From Rugalucina vietnamica (Eukaryota; Mollusca; Bivalvia; Lucinida; Lucinidae), in NCBI GenBank assembly GCA_964017185.1, contig OZ024870.1:56670312-56734311 (forward strand): a stretch of 64,000 nt of DNA. Direction: 5' to 3'. Numbering within the stretch: the stretch's first letter is position 1; every line of letters starts with the position of its first letter. Positions 1 through 11,400 of the stretch are shown one piece after another. The notes under the pieces were generated by a model. It ran no database searches, had not been told where the DNA came from, and saw only the letters and a program-made list of their open reading frames with translations. The position numbers and the translations under genes were made by a program.

Positions 1-1448
1 TAAAGTAACAAGTACCAAAGCCTGGTATTCCTCTTAAAATGCAACAGACCTGTAGCTAAGCAACACCTCTCTCAAAAGCTACATGTCGGGTGGCATGAGA
101 TGTTGACCTTTTCGAAGTATTCAAGATAATTGATAAATGCTTGGTTAGAACTTTTGGCTAGCATATATATTTTCAGATGATGCAAATTATTCTATCAAGG
201 TATATGTATCTATACAGTCAGACATAAGTAAAGCATCACCTGAACATATTGTGTCATAACTTTTTTAATAGGTGACATTTCTTCACCATGTATATTTTGA
301 AACTAAGCGTGATTATTTAGGAGTAAATAGGTATTTAGCAACTGCCAATGCCATGTTAACATTTGACGTACTGACCGGATGCATTACCCTACACAACATG
401 AATTCAAAACATAAGTTTGGTACATGTACTATACTTTGCTTTTTATGGACCCGCTATACACAATGTAGAGCGCTTTATTATCTAACTGCAACTTCGACAT
501 CTCTTGGAAAATGTTCCAGAATTAACTAGACAAACTTTTCGACTTGTGACATTTATGACATTTGATAAATTTGATACACATTAAGATAATTGACTATATA
601 AACATACCTTAAAATAGCCCTAAAATTTGAAATGTTCAAATCGCCAAAAAAGTGTAAAATGTTAATGTAATTTTGTTACAATGTCAAATCCATCCTAACC
701 ACCATGAAAATGCGAACTGATATCTCTAATATGAAAAGTTATGAAAGGTTCAAGAATGGCATGTTACATAGTGAAAACTTAATGCTTACATAACAAGCGA
801 AAACGTTTGGATGGCTATTCCTGTAACTTCCATAAAACTTTGAGTATAATAAAATGCCTGTTGTATCTTCTTGTTTATTAATTCAAATCGAATAGTTATT
901 GATTAATTATACAATTACTAAGGACAAACCCCCAAAATAGGGGTAAGTGTATTAATGGCCTCATAGAATCGAAGCAATTGGGCAAAATGTCATTCTGACA
1001 GTTCTGACAGATCAAGAAAAGACACTGGTAAAATGTCGTCACAGAATGAGTGTTGTTATGAATTGATTGTTACCTCAAAACCGTCTCCAAAATAATGATA
1101 GGGTGATGCTTAACTTATGTCTGACTGTATATTTCGAATTGAAGCTCATTTCACCTTCTTCTCTGAAATGGCATTGCAATGCGACAGCTGTTTCGAGCAA
1201 ATTCAGTATTGGACATATTCCATGTTCCGTCAGACAAGCGTAGCTCGATCCTTTCATGGCCCGCTTATTCAAATGAGTTATGAAGGCTTAGCTGATTAGA
1301 GATTTATGTGTCATTTGTGAAGTCTATATAGCGTTTTACAGCACTAATAATAAAAAATTAGTGTGCAAATCAGCTAATTTAGTTGACAAGCTAGCAATGC
1401 TAGAGGTTTAGAGAAGTTCAAGGAAGAAAAGATACAGAAATGTATAAT
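1..1448. other. Intergenic, no gene seen
   Basis: AT-rich sequence left of the retrotransposon array. Only short frames of at most 85 codons occur. They lack recognisable domains and overlap one another on opposite strands, so I call no gene. No repeat shared with the rest of the window was recognised here. Confidence 0.6.
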
Positions 1449-1453
1449 CTTAT

Positions 1454-2534
1454 TGTAACAGACTGGAATCTGTTATTTTTGTTTGAAGGGAAAATATTGA
1501 AATAGCTAAACAAACAAGTCAACCATTTTGAAAATTTTCAAAGAAATTTTAATATTAAACAAAAGTCAAAAGGGATAGATAGAAATGAACAGAGTAAGTA
1601 AGGGACAGGATAGAGAAATATCTACATTACAAATCAAATCAATTGTGTACAAATTTGCCCGCGCTCTAACATCAATGCTATTTTTAACCCAATTACTGTC
1701 TTTTATATTTCTCACAGTAACATAATATTGCTGTTCACGATAAACTACAAACGGCAAAGTTTATACTATATCTCTGTCTCTGGTAATCTGTCGTAAATAT
1801 GTATGCATAGCACTAAGTTCATTATTAACTGATAGTATATCTAGTTTCTTTCATGAATGCAATAAAGCATAACATCATATGAATATATATAACACAGTCT
1901 CGTAATCATTATAGCCTTCTATTTCTAAGTCATGTTTCCATAGTGGCAATCCACGCTTGTATTTGACTTCAACCAGTCACAGAAAGGTAACCAGAGTGAC
2001 GATCTTCACTTCACCAAATGCGATCATCATCGTCTTCATCAACATAGGGGGAAAAAGGAGGAGATTGACCAACCTAAAATAATGAGGCCCAATTCAAGAA
2101 CTCCGACATGACTTTGATTAGAAATTACTAAAATGTCAAATAGTCAAATCAGCAATATTTCAAATGTTCATTTATTTTTATATTTACAGAATTTCCATGA
2201 AGCATGATGCTCATAAACCATAGCACTTACCAATAACCATCAACTAGCAAACTCTGTATCTCAATAATATTTTATTGTCTAAATCCAACATTTTCTCTTC
2301 ACAAATCAATGTTCCTTCAACAAAATTCCTTTCACCAAATAATCTGAGCTCAAAAACAGTTATACAGTTATACAGTGTCCACTTATTACTTCTCACCTAT
2401 TGTTTTGGATTTTAAAGTCATGCTTGCTGCACACAGGTAAAATTAAAGTGTCACTGTCACATTTTAGTATACTGTTCAATTAAAGTTACACTAGCTGGAG
2501 TATTTCATCAGATGAAATGAGCAAATTTGTTACA
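1454..2534 (-). repeat. LTR 1 (3' LTR of left unit)
   Basis: 1081 bp. On the plus strand it starts TGTAAC and ends TTACA, so each strand has TG...CA termini. It carries one substitution not shared with the other two LTRs (A at 1671 where they have T). Together with LTR 3 it forms the most similar pair (2 differences). It is bounded on its left by the CTTAT duplication. Confidence 0.93.
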
Positions 2535-2550
2535 TATGTCCCCCCCTAAG
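2535..2550 (-). promoter_or_regulatory. Polypurine tract, left unit
   Basis: On the minus strand this reads CTTA, seven G, then ACATA, directly against the 3' LTR. A purine run here is the expected primer for plus-strand DNA synthesis. The same site in the right unit has ten G, a homopolymer length difference. Confidence 0.7.
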
Positions 2551-2597
2551 ATAGATAATCTCAATAACCATTGTGATTATCTCAACCCCAAACAAAT

Positions 2598-5500
2598 TTA
2601 CTCATGAAATCTGGACAACAGATCTGCAATAGCATTTTTGGAACCTGGAATATGGTGTATTTTGTATTTGTATTCTTGCAATACTAAACTCCAACGTAAC
2701 AATCTCATGTTAGTGTCTTTTGACTTATGAAGCCACTGAAGGGGAAAATGATCACATTCAATAATGAATTCTCTGCCAAGAAGATATTCTCTGAGTTTTT
2801 GAACAGATTTCACTATTGCCAAACATTCCTTTTCTATTGTACTGTATGCTACTTCAGCGCTGTTCAATTTTTTACTTATGTACATCACTGGACATCGAAC
2901 ATTGTTCTCTTGCTGCATTAGCACGGCACCTATTCCTCTGTTGCTTGCATCTGTTTGCAAGTAGAAGGTTTTTGAGAAATCAGGTGTTCTCAGCACAGGA
3001 TATTGTGTTATTGCCTTTTTCAACTGATCAAATGAGTCCTGGTGTTCGGGTAGCCACTTTACTTTGTTTGGTTTTCCTTTGGCAGTAAGGTCAGTTAATG
3101 GAGATGCAATTTCTGCAAAATGAGGGATAAACCTTCTATAAAAATTGACGGTACCAATAAAAGACCTCACTTGTTTCTTTGTTGTGGGAGGGGCAATCTT
3201 ATTGATCCCTTCAATTTTACCCTCAGTAGGTTGAATCTTTCCATTTCCTACATTGTGTGCTAGGAATTCAATTTCCTTGTATCCAAGCATTGTTTTACTG
3301 GGCTTTGCTGTTATTCTTGCTTTTCTGAAAGACTCCAAAACACACCTCAAGTGCTCTATGTGCTCAGGAAAAGTAACACTGAAGATTATAACATCGTCAA
3401 TAAAAGCATCAGAAAAATCTTCTAGTCCTTCCAAAATCATCTGCATCAATCTAACAAACGTTGCCCCCGAATTTACCATTCCAAAGGGCATCACGTTAAA
3501 TTGGTAATGACCAAAAGGTGTCACAAATGCACTTTTCTCTTTTGCACTTTGTTCCAAAGGAATCTGCCAGAATCCTTTAGTACAATCTATTTTTGAAATG
3601 AAATTTGCCTTACCAAGCTTATTGAAGATGTCATCTACCTTGGTCATTGGCTATGGGTCAAATACAGTAACATCATTCAAACCACGATAGTCAATGCATA
3701 GTCTTATTGTTTTGTCTTTTTTTTGAACCACAACAATGGGTGCTCCATATGCACTATTTGATTTCTCAATAAGATTTGCTGAAAGCATGTTTTTCACTTC
3801 ATCTTCAACTTGCTTACGCAAAGCATATGGCATTGCATATGGTCTTTTGTATATAGGTTTGTCTGATTTTACTATGACTGAATGTTCAATTAATGTTGTT
3901 CGTCCTGGTATATCAGTCAAAACATCATCAAAATCTTTGCACACATTCTTTATGTCATCTATCTGTTTCTCTGGTAGTAATTCATTAATGTTGACATCAT
4001 TTACTGTTTCTTTTGGTACCAATAATGGGTTCTCAATTGAATCACATTCATTGTCTTCTTCACTTGCTAAGCAGCATACTGCCATTTGCATATGTTTATC
4101 TTTTTCATTCATTTTTTCTACGTCTTCTTCATTGTCTGAACATGTTTCTTCCTGTCTGTCATGCCATTTCTTCATCATATTGATATGAAATACTTTGGAT
4201 GTTTTTCGATTGAGTTTCACTCTATAGTCGACAGGGCTCACCTTTTCTGTAATTTCATATGGCCCTTTATACTCTGCAAGAAGCTTATTTGTGCTAGTAG
4301 GCAGAAGTATTAGTACCTTATCATGGACCCTCAATTCACGTCTTTTAGCTTTCTTGTCAAAATATTTCTTTTGCCTTCTTTTCTCTTTACTTTCATTGGA
4401 CCTGACCAAAGCCGTCATCTTCTGTAATCGTTCTCTTGCGTCAAGTATGAAACCAATAGCAGACTGTTGTTCTTCCTCTGAATTTACTTCTTCCCATTCT
4501 TCTTTAATTATAGACAGAGGACCCCGTACATGTCTTGCGTATAACAATTCAAACGGAGAGAAAAAGGTACAAGTAGGCAAAGATCAGGAAAAGGCGCAAT
4601 CAGAAAAAGATTCCCACTCCAAAAACCGAGGTGGGAAAAAACCAAACTAACAATCAGGTACTTATACCATGAAACATAACGTAAGCCGAATGAGCAGCTA
4701 TTTTCCCAATAGGTGGCCACTAAAACCTGTTGAATCATGTTTAGCCTCTCTGTAGGCAAACAACAGATAAGGTATGCTTTTGTCCCAGTTTTTTAACTCC
4801 TCATTGGAATAGCATTTAAGCATTCGCTTCAAAGTTCCATTGAAGTTTTCCACCAAGCCATTTGCTTGTGGATGGTATGGTGTGGTTTTTATTTTTTTGA
4901 TACCTAACATAGTACACAGATTCTTCACCAGATCTGACATAAAGTTAGAACCTTGATCAGAGAGTATTTCTCGCGGTATTCCTGTTCTAGAAAACATTTC
5001 AACCAGTACATTTGCAACTGTTTCTGCATTTATTGTTTTAAGAGGAATTGCCTCGGGATATTTGGTTCCATAATCACAAGCCACAAGAATGAATTTGTTG
5101 CCTTGCTCACTGCGAATCAATGGACCAACAATGTCTATTGCTACCCTCGAAAATGGCTCATCCATAGGAGGTATTGAAATAAGAGGAGCTTTATATACCT
5201 TCCCTTTTTTCACATTTTTCTGACACTGTGAACATGTCTTGCAATATCTTGCAACATCAATGAAGATTCCTGGCCAAAAGAAATTTTGAAGTAACTTTTC
5301 TCTGGTCTTTTTATTACCAAGATGACCTCCTAATGGTACATCATGTGCTATTGCTAGCAAGCTGTTTCTGTATTTCTTGGGTACAACAATTTGTTTTATG
5401 GTTTCACAAGACTTTCCAATAAACACTCTATACAAGATGTTATTTTCATACACAAAATATGAATTCTTTTTCTGTTCCTGGTTGAGATTAATTTCCTTTC

Positions 5501-7319
5501 TTTGTATGGCATAAGCACGTACATTAACTAATGAATCATCTTTTTCTTGTTCTTGTCTTAGGGTATCTTTGGAAATTGACAAGTTTACACTTTGATTTTG
5601 TATTTCCTCTTCACTTTTCACTTCCTCTGGAACAATACCTGATGTATCTGGTTGCATTGTGCTTTTTTCCTTTATAATTTCTGTTTCTACTTTACTCTGT
5701 ACAGCTTCTTCAGCAAGTCTCTTTTCCTTTATAGCACGAGTTTCTACGGCTTGAAATGTTCCAATATGCTGCTCTGACTTAATATGTCCCACATTTCCTA
5801 TCACTAAATCAGCAAAAGGATTATCCATAATCAAAGCCTTGACATTTCCTGTAATATAGCAAGTTTTTACTGGAATTATCACTTCAGGACATCTACAAGT
5901 AGTTCCATTGGCAAGAGTTACATCCTGATCTTTGCCTGTTCTTTCTCCCTCATTGCTTAATGCTTCAGATATAAACACTGTGGTACAACCCGTGTCTCTA
6001 AGAACTTTCACATTTTTATCAGCAACTGTTCCATTTGATATCATTAAACCATTTGTCAATGACACATTTTCTATGATATTTCCATGTTTTCCCTGCATTG
6101 GAATTTCTACTGTTCTATAATTCACCTCATTTTTTGTTGGTGAGTGCATCAGCCCATGAGCTTGCTTTTCTTTTTCTTTTGTATCAGGCGTTTCCTTTCT
6201 TTCAGAATTACTTGCCTTAAAAGGACATTTAGCTATCAGATGATCTTCACTATCACAAACAAAACACCTTCTTTTCTCAAATCCTTTTGATGCTTGTGGA
6301 AATCCACCAACTGATGAGTTATCACTCTGCTGAGTTTCTCTGCTTTGGTTTCTGAACATAGGTGGCCTGTACAACTGTTTTCTCGGCTCTTTGATTTTAT
6401 GTGCAAGTTGATGAGCATTAGCAAGTGCCACAAGATCTTCAACAGATTTGGGTTCTTTTTCTTGCAAATATATTTGAAGTTCAAAAGAACAGCTACTTAA
6501 AAGTTGATCTCGAATGATCAAGTCAGCTAATCTAAAGTAGTCAGTGTCAACCTCTTCACTGTCTTTCCAATGCTCAAAAAATCTGCACACACGAATGGAA
6601 TATTCTTTGAAAGTTTCATCAGGCAATTGTTTACATTTACGAAATTTGTTTCTGTATTCTAATGGATTCAATCCAAAACGTTCAAGTATTGCCCTTTTAA
6701 TCTTGTCATATGAGTTACTTTCAGTTACTGCCATACGAGAATAAGCTTCTAAAGCTTTTCCTGATAACTGGGGTATAAGTCGGACAGGCCATTGCTCTTT
6801 TGGCCATTTATGTAATTCAGCTAATCTTTCGAAGGACGTTAAAAATACTTCAATGTCTTGATTTTCATCAAATTTTGGGAGTGACACTTTTGATTTTATT
6901 TCAGGCTGAGATGTCAACTCCTTTGATCTTACATCAAGTTCTTTGAGTTTAATCTCTTTTTCTGTTTCAAGTTGAAGCAATTTTAACTGTCTTTCTTTTT
7001 CTTTCTCTTCTGCTTCTCTAGCTGCTGCTTGTTCAGCCCTAACTGCAGCTCTTTCAGCTCTTTCAGCTTCTTTTTCTGCACGATCTGCCTCATCAGCTTT
7101 TAATCTTAATTCATGTTCAAGTTCTTTTAGCCTCATTCTTTCTTCTTTTTCTGCTTTCTCCCGCAGATATATCAGACAGGCATTCACATCTCCCCCTTTT
7201 TCTACTACTTTTTCTACCCATGATGGCATATCAGGCCCCACATCTGGTTTCTTTTCTTTTGACATTCTCAAGAATTCAAAACAATGACTTATCTGTAAAG
7301 CTTTTATATCTATATACAC
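2598..7319 (-). pseudogene. Gag-pol polyprotein of left Gmr1-type unit, broken by insertion and nonsense change
   Basis: This frame matches the intact right-hand copy (8486-13045) almost base for base, but is interrupted twice. From 7319 it encodes gag, CCHC knuckle, protease and most of integrase, identical to the intact copy through residue 867 (just past the DDE core). It then enters a 162-bp insert at 4562-4723 that supplies a stop at 4698. Downstream the original frame resumes because the insert is a multiple of three: the integrase tail, GPY-type motif and start of reverse transcriptase run to a TAG at 3651-3653 where the intact copy has CAG. The remaining piece, 2598-3650, holds the reverse transcriptase core with its FIDD motif and RNase H. 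Besides the stop, only three other substitutions were noticed (3644, 3646, 4405). The low divergence means inactivation is very recent. The product is unlikely to function alone but could be complemented by the intact neighbour. Confidence 0.93.
4562..4723. mobile_element. 162-bp insert in integrase region (foldback-arm module)
   Basis: The sequence is absent from the otherwise matching site in the right unit (near 10450), which gives a direct empty site. It begins AAGGTACAAGTAGGCAAAG and ends GGTGGCCACTA, with A-runs on both sides, so the exact borders are ambiguous by a few bases. Close relatives occur in both arms of the inverted-repeat element at 20571-21815, and a truncated ~50-bp piece sits at 19966-20015. 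It has no reading frame of its own and no obvious terminal inverted repeat of its own. Confidence 0.85.
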
Positions 7320-7324
7320 TTCAA

Positions 7325-7337
7325 ACCGCTGCCACCA
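7325..7337 (-). promoter_or_regulatory. Primer-binding site, left unit (tRNA-Leu type)
   Basis: The plus strand reads ACCGCTGCCACCA, which matches the 3' end of animal tRNA-Leu (AAG/UAG type) including the added CCA. Minus-strand DNA synthesis would start here. One base separates it from the LTR at 7339. Confidence 0.8.
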
Positions 7338-7338
7338 T

Positions 7339-8419
7339 TGTAACAGACTGGAATCTGTTATTTTTGTTTGAAGGGAAAATATTGAAATAGCTAAACAAAC
7401 AAGTCAACCATTTTGAAAATTTTCAAAGAAATTTTAATATTAAACAAAAGTCAAAAGGGATAGATAGAAATGAACAGAGTAAGTAAGGGACAGGATAGAG
7501 AAATATCTACATGACAAATCAAATCAATTGTGTACAAATTTGCCCGCGCTCTAACTTCAATGCTATTTTTAACCCAATTACTGTCTTTTATATTTCTCAC
7601 AGTAACATAATATTGCTGTTCACGATAAACTACAAACGGCAAAGTTTATACTATATCTCTGTCTCTGGTAATCTGTCGTAAATATGTATGCATAGCACTA
7701 AGTTCATTATTAACTGATAGTATATCTAGTTTCTTTCATGAATGCAATAAAGCATAACATCATATGAATATATATAACACAGTCTCGTAATCATTATAGC
7801 CTTCTATTTCTAAGTCATGTTTCCATAGTGGCAATCCACGCTTGTATTTGACTTCAACCAGTCACAGAAAGGTAACCAGAGTGACGATCTTCACTTCACC
7901 AAATGCGATCATCATCGTCTTCATCAACATAGGGGGAAAAAGGAGGAGATTGACCAACCTAAAATAATGAGGCCCAATTCAAGAACTCCGACATGACTTT
8001 GATTAGAAATTACTAAAATGTCAAATAGTCAAATCAGCAATATTTCAAATGTTCATTTATTTTTATATTTACAGAATTTCCATGAAGCATGATGCTCTTA
8101 AACCATAGCACTTACCAATAACCATCAACTAGCAAACTCTGTATCTCAATAATATTTTATTGTCTAAATCCAACATTTTCTCTTCACAAATCAATGTTCC
8201 TTCAACAAAATTCCTTTCACCAAATAATCTGAGCTCAAAAACAGTTATACAGTCATACAGTGTCCACTTATTACTTCTCACCTATTGTTTTGGATTTTAA
8301 GGTCATGCTTGCTGCACACAGGTAAAATTAAAGTGTCACTGTCACATTTTAGTATACTGTTCAATTAAAGTTACACTAGCTGGAGTATTTCATCAGATGA
8401 AATGAGCAAATTTGTTACA
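7339..8419 (-). repeat. LTR 2 (shared middle LTR)
   Basis: 1081 bp, serving both as 5' LTR of the left unit and 3' LTR of the right unit. By eye it has four private substitutions (7513 G, 8098 T, 8254 C, 8301 G) and differs from each outer LTR at five sites. It is not flanked by the CTTAT duplication. Confidence 0.93.
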
Positions 8420-8437
8420 TATGTCCCCCCCCCCTAA
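8420..8437 (-). promoter_or_regulatory. Polypurine tract, right unit
   Basis: Same site as in the left unit but with ten consecutive G on the minus strand instead of seven. It abuts the shared middle LTR. Confidence 0.7.
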
Positions 8438-8485
8438 GATAGATAATCTCAATAACCATTGTGATTATCTCAACCCCAAACAAAT

Positions 8486-11400
8486 TTACTCATGAAATCT
8501 GGACAACAGATCTGCAATAGCATTTTTGGAACCTGGAATATGGTGTATTTTGTATTTGTATTCTTGCAATACTAAACTCCAACGTAACAATCTCATGTTA
8601 GTGTCTTTTGACTTATGAAGCCACTGAAGGGGAAAATGATCACATTCAATAATGAATTCTCTGCCAAGAAGATATTCTCTGAGTTTTTGAACAGATTTCA
8701 CTATTGCCAAACATTCCTTTTCTATTGTACTGTATGCTACTTCAGCGCTGTTCAATTTTTTACTTATGTACATCACTGGACATCGAACATTGTTCTCTTG
8801 CTGCATTAGCACGGCACCTATTCCTCTGTTGCTTGCATCTGTTTGCAAGTAGAAGGTTTTTGAGAAATCAGGTGTTCTCAGCACAGGATATTGTGTTATT
8901 GCCTTTTTCAACTGATCAAATGAGTCCTGGTGTTCGGGTAGCCACTTTACTTTGTTTGGTTTTCCTTTGGCAGTAAGGTCAGTTAATGGAGATGCAATTT
9001 CTGCAAAATGAGGGATAAACCTTCTATAAAAATTGACGGTACCAATAAAAGACCTCACTTGTTTCTTTGTTGTGGGAGGGGCAATCTTATTGATCCCTTC
9101 AATTTTACCCTCAGTAGGTTGAATCTTTCCATTTCCTACATTGTGTGCTAGGAATTCAATTTCCTTGTATCCAAGCATTGTTTTACTGGGCTTTGCTGTT
9201 ATTCTTGCTTTTCTGAAAGACTCCAAAACACACCTCAAGTGCTCTATGTGCTCAGGAAAAGTAACACTGAAGATTATAACATCGTCAATAAAAGCATCAG
9301 AAAAATCTTCTAGTCCTTCCAAAATCATCTGCATCAATCTAACAAACGTTGCCCCCGAATTTACCATTCCAAAGGGCATCACGTTAAATTGGTAATGACC
9401 AAAAGGTGTCACAAATGCACTTTTCTCTTTTGCACTTTGTTCCAAAGGAATCTGCCAGAATCCTTTAGTACAATCTATTTTTGAAATGAAATTTGCCTTA
9501 CCAAGCTTATTGAAGATGTCATCTACCTTGGGCGTTGGCTGTGGGTCAAATACAGTAACATCATTCAAACCACGATAGTCAATGCATAGTCTTATTGTTT
9601 TGTCTTTTTTTTGAACCACAACAATGGGTGCTCCATATGCACTATTTGATTTCTCAATAAGATTTGCTGAAAGCATGTTTTTCACTTCATCTTCAACTTG
9701 CTTACGCAAAGCATATGGCATTGCATATGGTCTTTTGTATATAGGTTTGTCTGATTTTACTATGACTGAATGTTCAATTAATGTTGTTCGTCCTGGTATA
9801 TCAGTCAAAACATCATCAAAATCTTTGCACACATTCTTTATGTCATCTATCTGTTTCTCTGGTAGTAATTCATTAATGTTGACATCATTTACTGTTTCTT
9901 TTGGTACCAATAATGGGTTCTCAATTGAATCACATTCATTGTCTTCTTCACTTGCTAAGCAGCATACTGCCATTTGCATATGTTTATCTTTTTCATTCAT
10001 TTTTTCTACGTCTTCTTCATTGTCTGAACATGTTTCTTCCTGTCTGTCATGCCATTTCTTCATCATATTGATATGAAATACTTTGGATGTTTTTCGATTG
10101 AGTTTCACTCTATAGTCGACAGGGCTCACCTTTTCTGTAATTTCATATGGCCCTTTATACTCTGCAAGAAGCTTATTTGTGCTAGTAGGCAGAAGTATTA
10201 GTACCTTATCATGGACCCTCAATTCACGTCTTTTAGCTTTCTTGTCAAAATATTTCTTTTGCCTTCTTTTCTCTTTACTTTCATTGGACCTGGCCAAAGC
10301 CGTCATCTTCTGTAATCGTTCTCTTGCGTCAAGTATGAAACCAATAGCAGACTGTTGTTCTTCCTCTGAATTTACTTCTTCCCATTCTTCTTTAATTATA
10401 GACAGAGGACCCCGTACATGTCTTGCGTATAACAATTCAAACGGAGAGAAACCTGTTGAATCATGTTTAGCCTCTCTGTAGGCAAACAACAGATAAGGTA
10501 TGCTTTTGTCCCAGTTTTTTAACTCCTCATTGGAATAGCATTTAAGCATTCGCTTCAAAGTTCCATTGAAGTTTTCCACCAAGCCATTTGCTTGTGGATG
10601 GTATGGTGTGGTTTTTATTTTTTTGATACCTAACATAGTACACAGATTCTTCACCAGATCTGACATAAAGTTAGAACCTTGATCAGAGAGTATTTCTCGC
10701 GGTATTCCTGTTCTAGAAAACATTTCAACCAGTACATTTGCAACTGTTTCTGCATTTATTGTTTTAAGAGGAATTGCCTCGGGATATTTGGTTCCATAAT
10801 CACAAGCCACAAGAATGAATTTGTTGCCTTGCTCACTGCGAATCAATGGACCAACAATGTCTATTGCTACCCTCGAAAATGGCTCATCCATAGGAGGTAT
10901 TGAAATAAGAGGAGCTTTATATACCTTCCCTTTTTTCACATTTTTCTGACACTGTGAACATGTCTTGCAATATCTTGCAACATCAATGAAGATTCCTGGC
11001 CAAAAGAAATTTTGAAGTAACTTTTCTCTGGTCTTTTTATTACCAAGATGACCTCCTAATGGTACATCATGTGCTATTGCTAGCAAGCTGTTTCTGTATT
11101 TCTTGGGTACAACAATTTGTTTTATGGTTTCACAAGACTTTCCAATAAACACTCTATACAAGATGTTATTTTCATACACAAAATATGAATTCTTTTTCTG
11201 TTCCTGGTTGAGATTAATTTCCTTTCTTTGTATGGCATAAGCACGTACATTAACTAATGAATCATCTTTTTCTTGTTCTTGTCTTAGGGTATCTTTGGAA
11301 ATTGACAAGTTTACACTTTGATTTTGTATTTCCTCTTCACTTTTCACTTCCTCTGGAACAATACCTGATGTATCTGGTTGCATTGTGCTTTTTTCCTTTA

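Noticed and set aside
2727..4650. Plus-strand open frames (64-150 codons) opposite the left gag-pol, with duplicates at 8615-10481
   Set aside because: They lie antisense to a well-supported polyprotein, repeat wherever that element repeats, and encode no recognisable domain.
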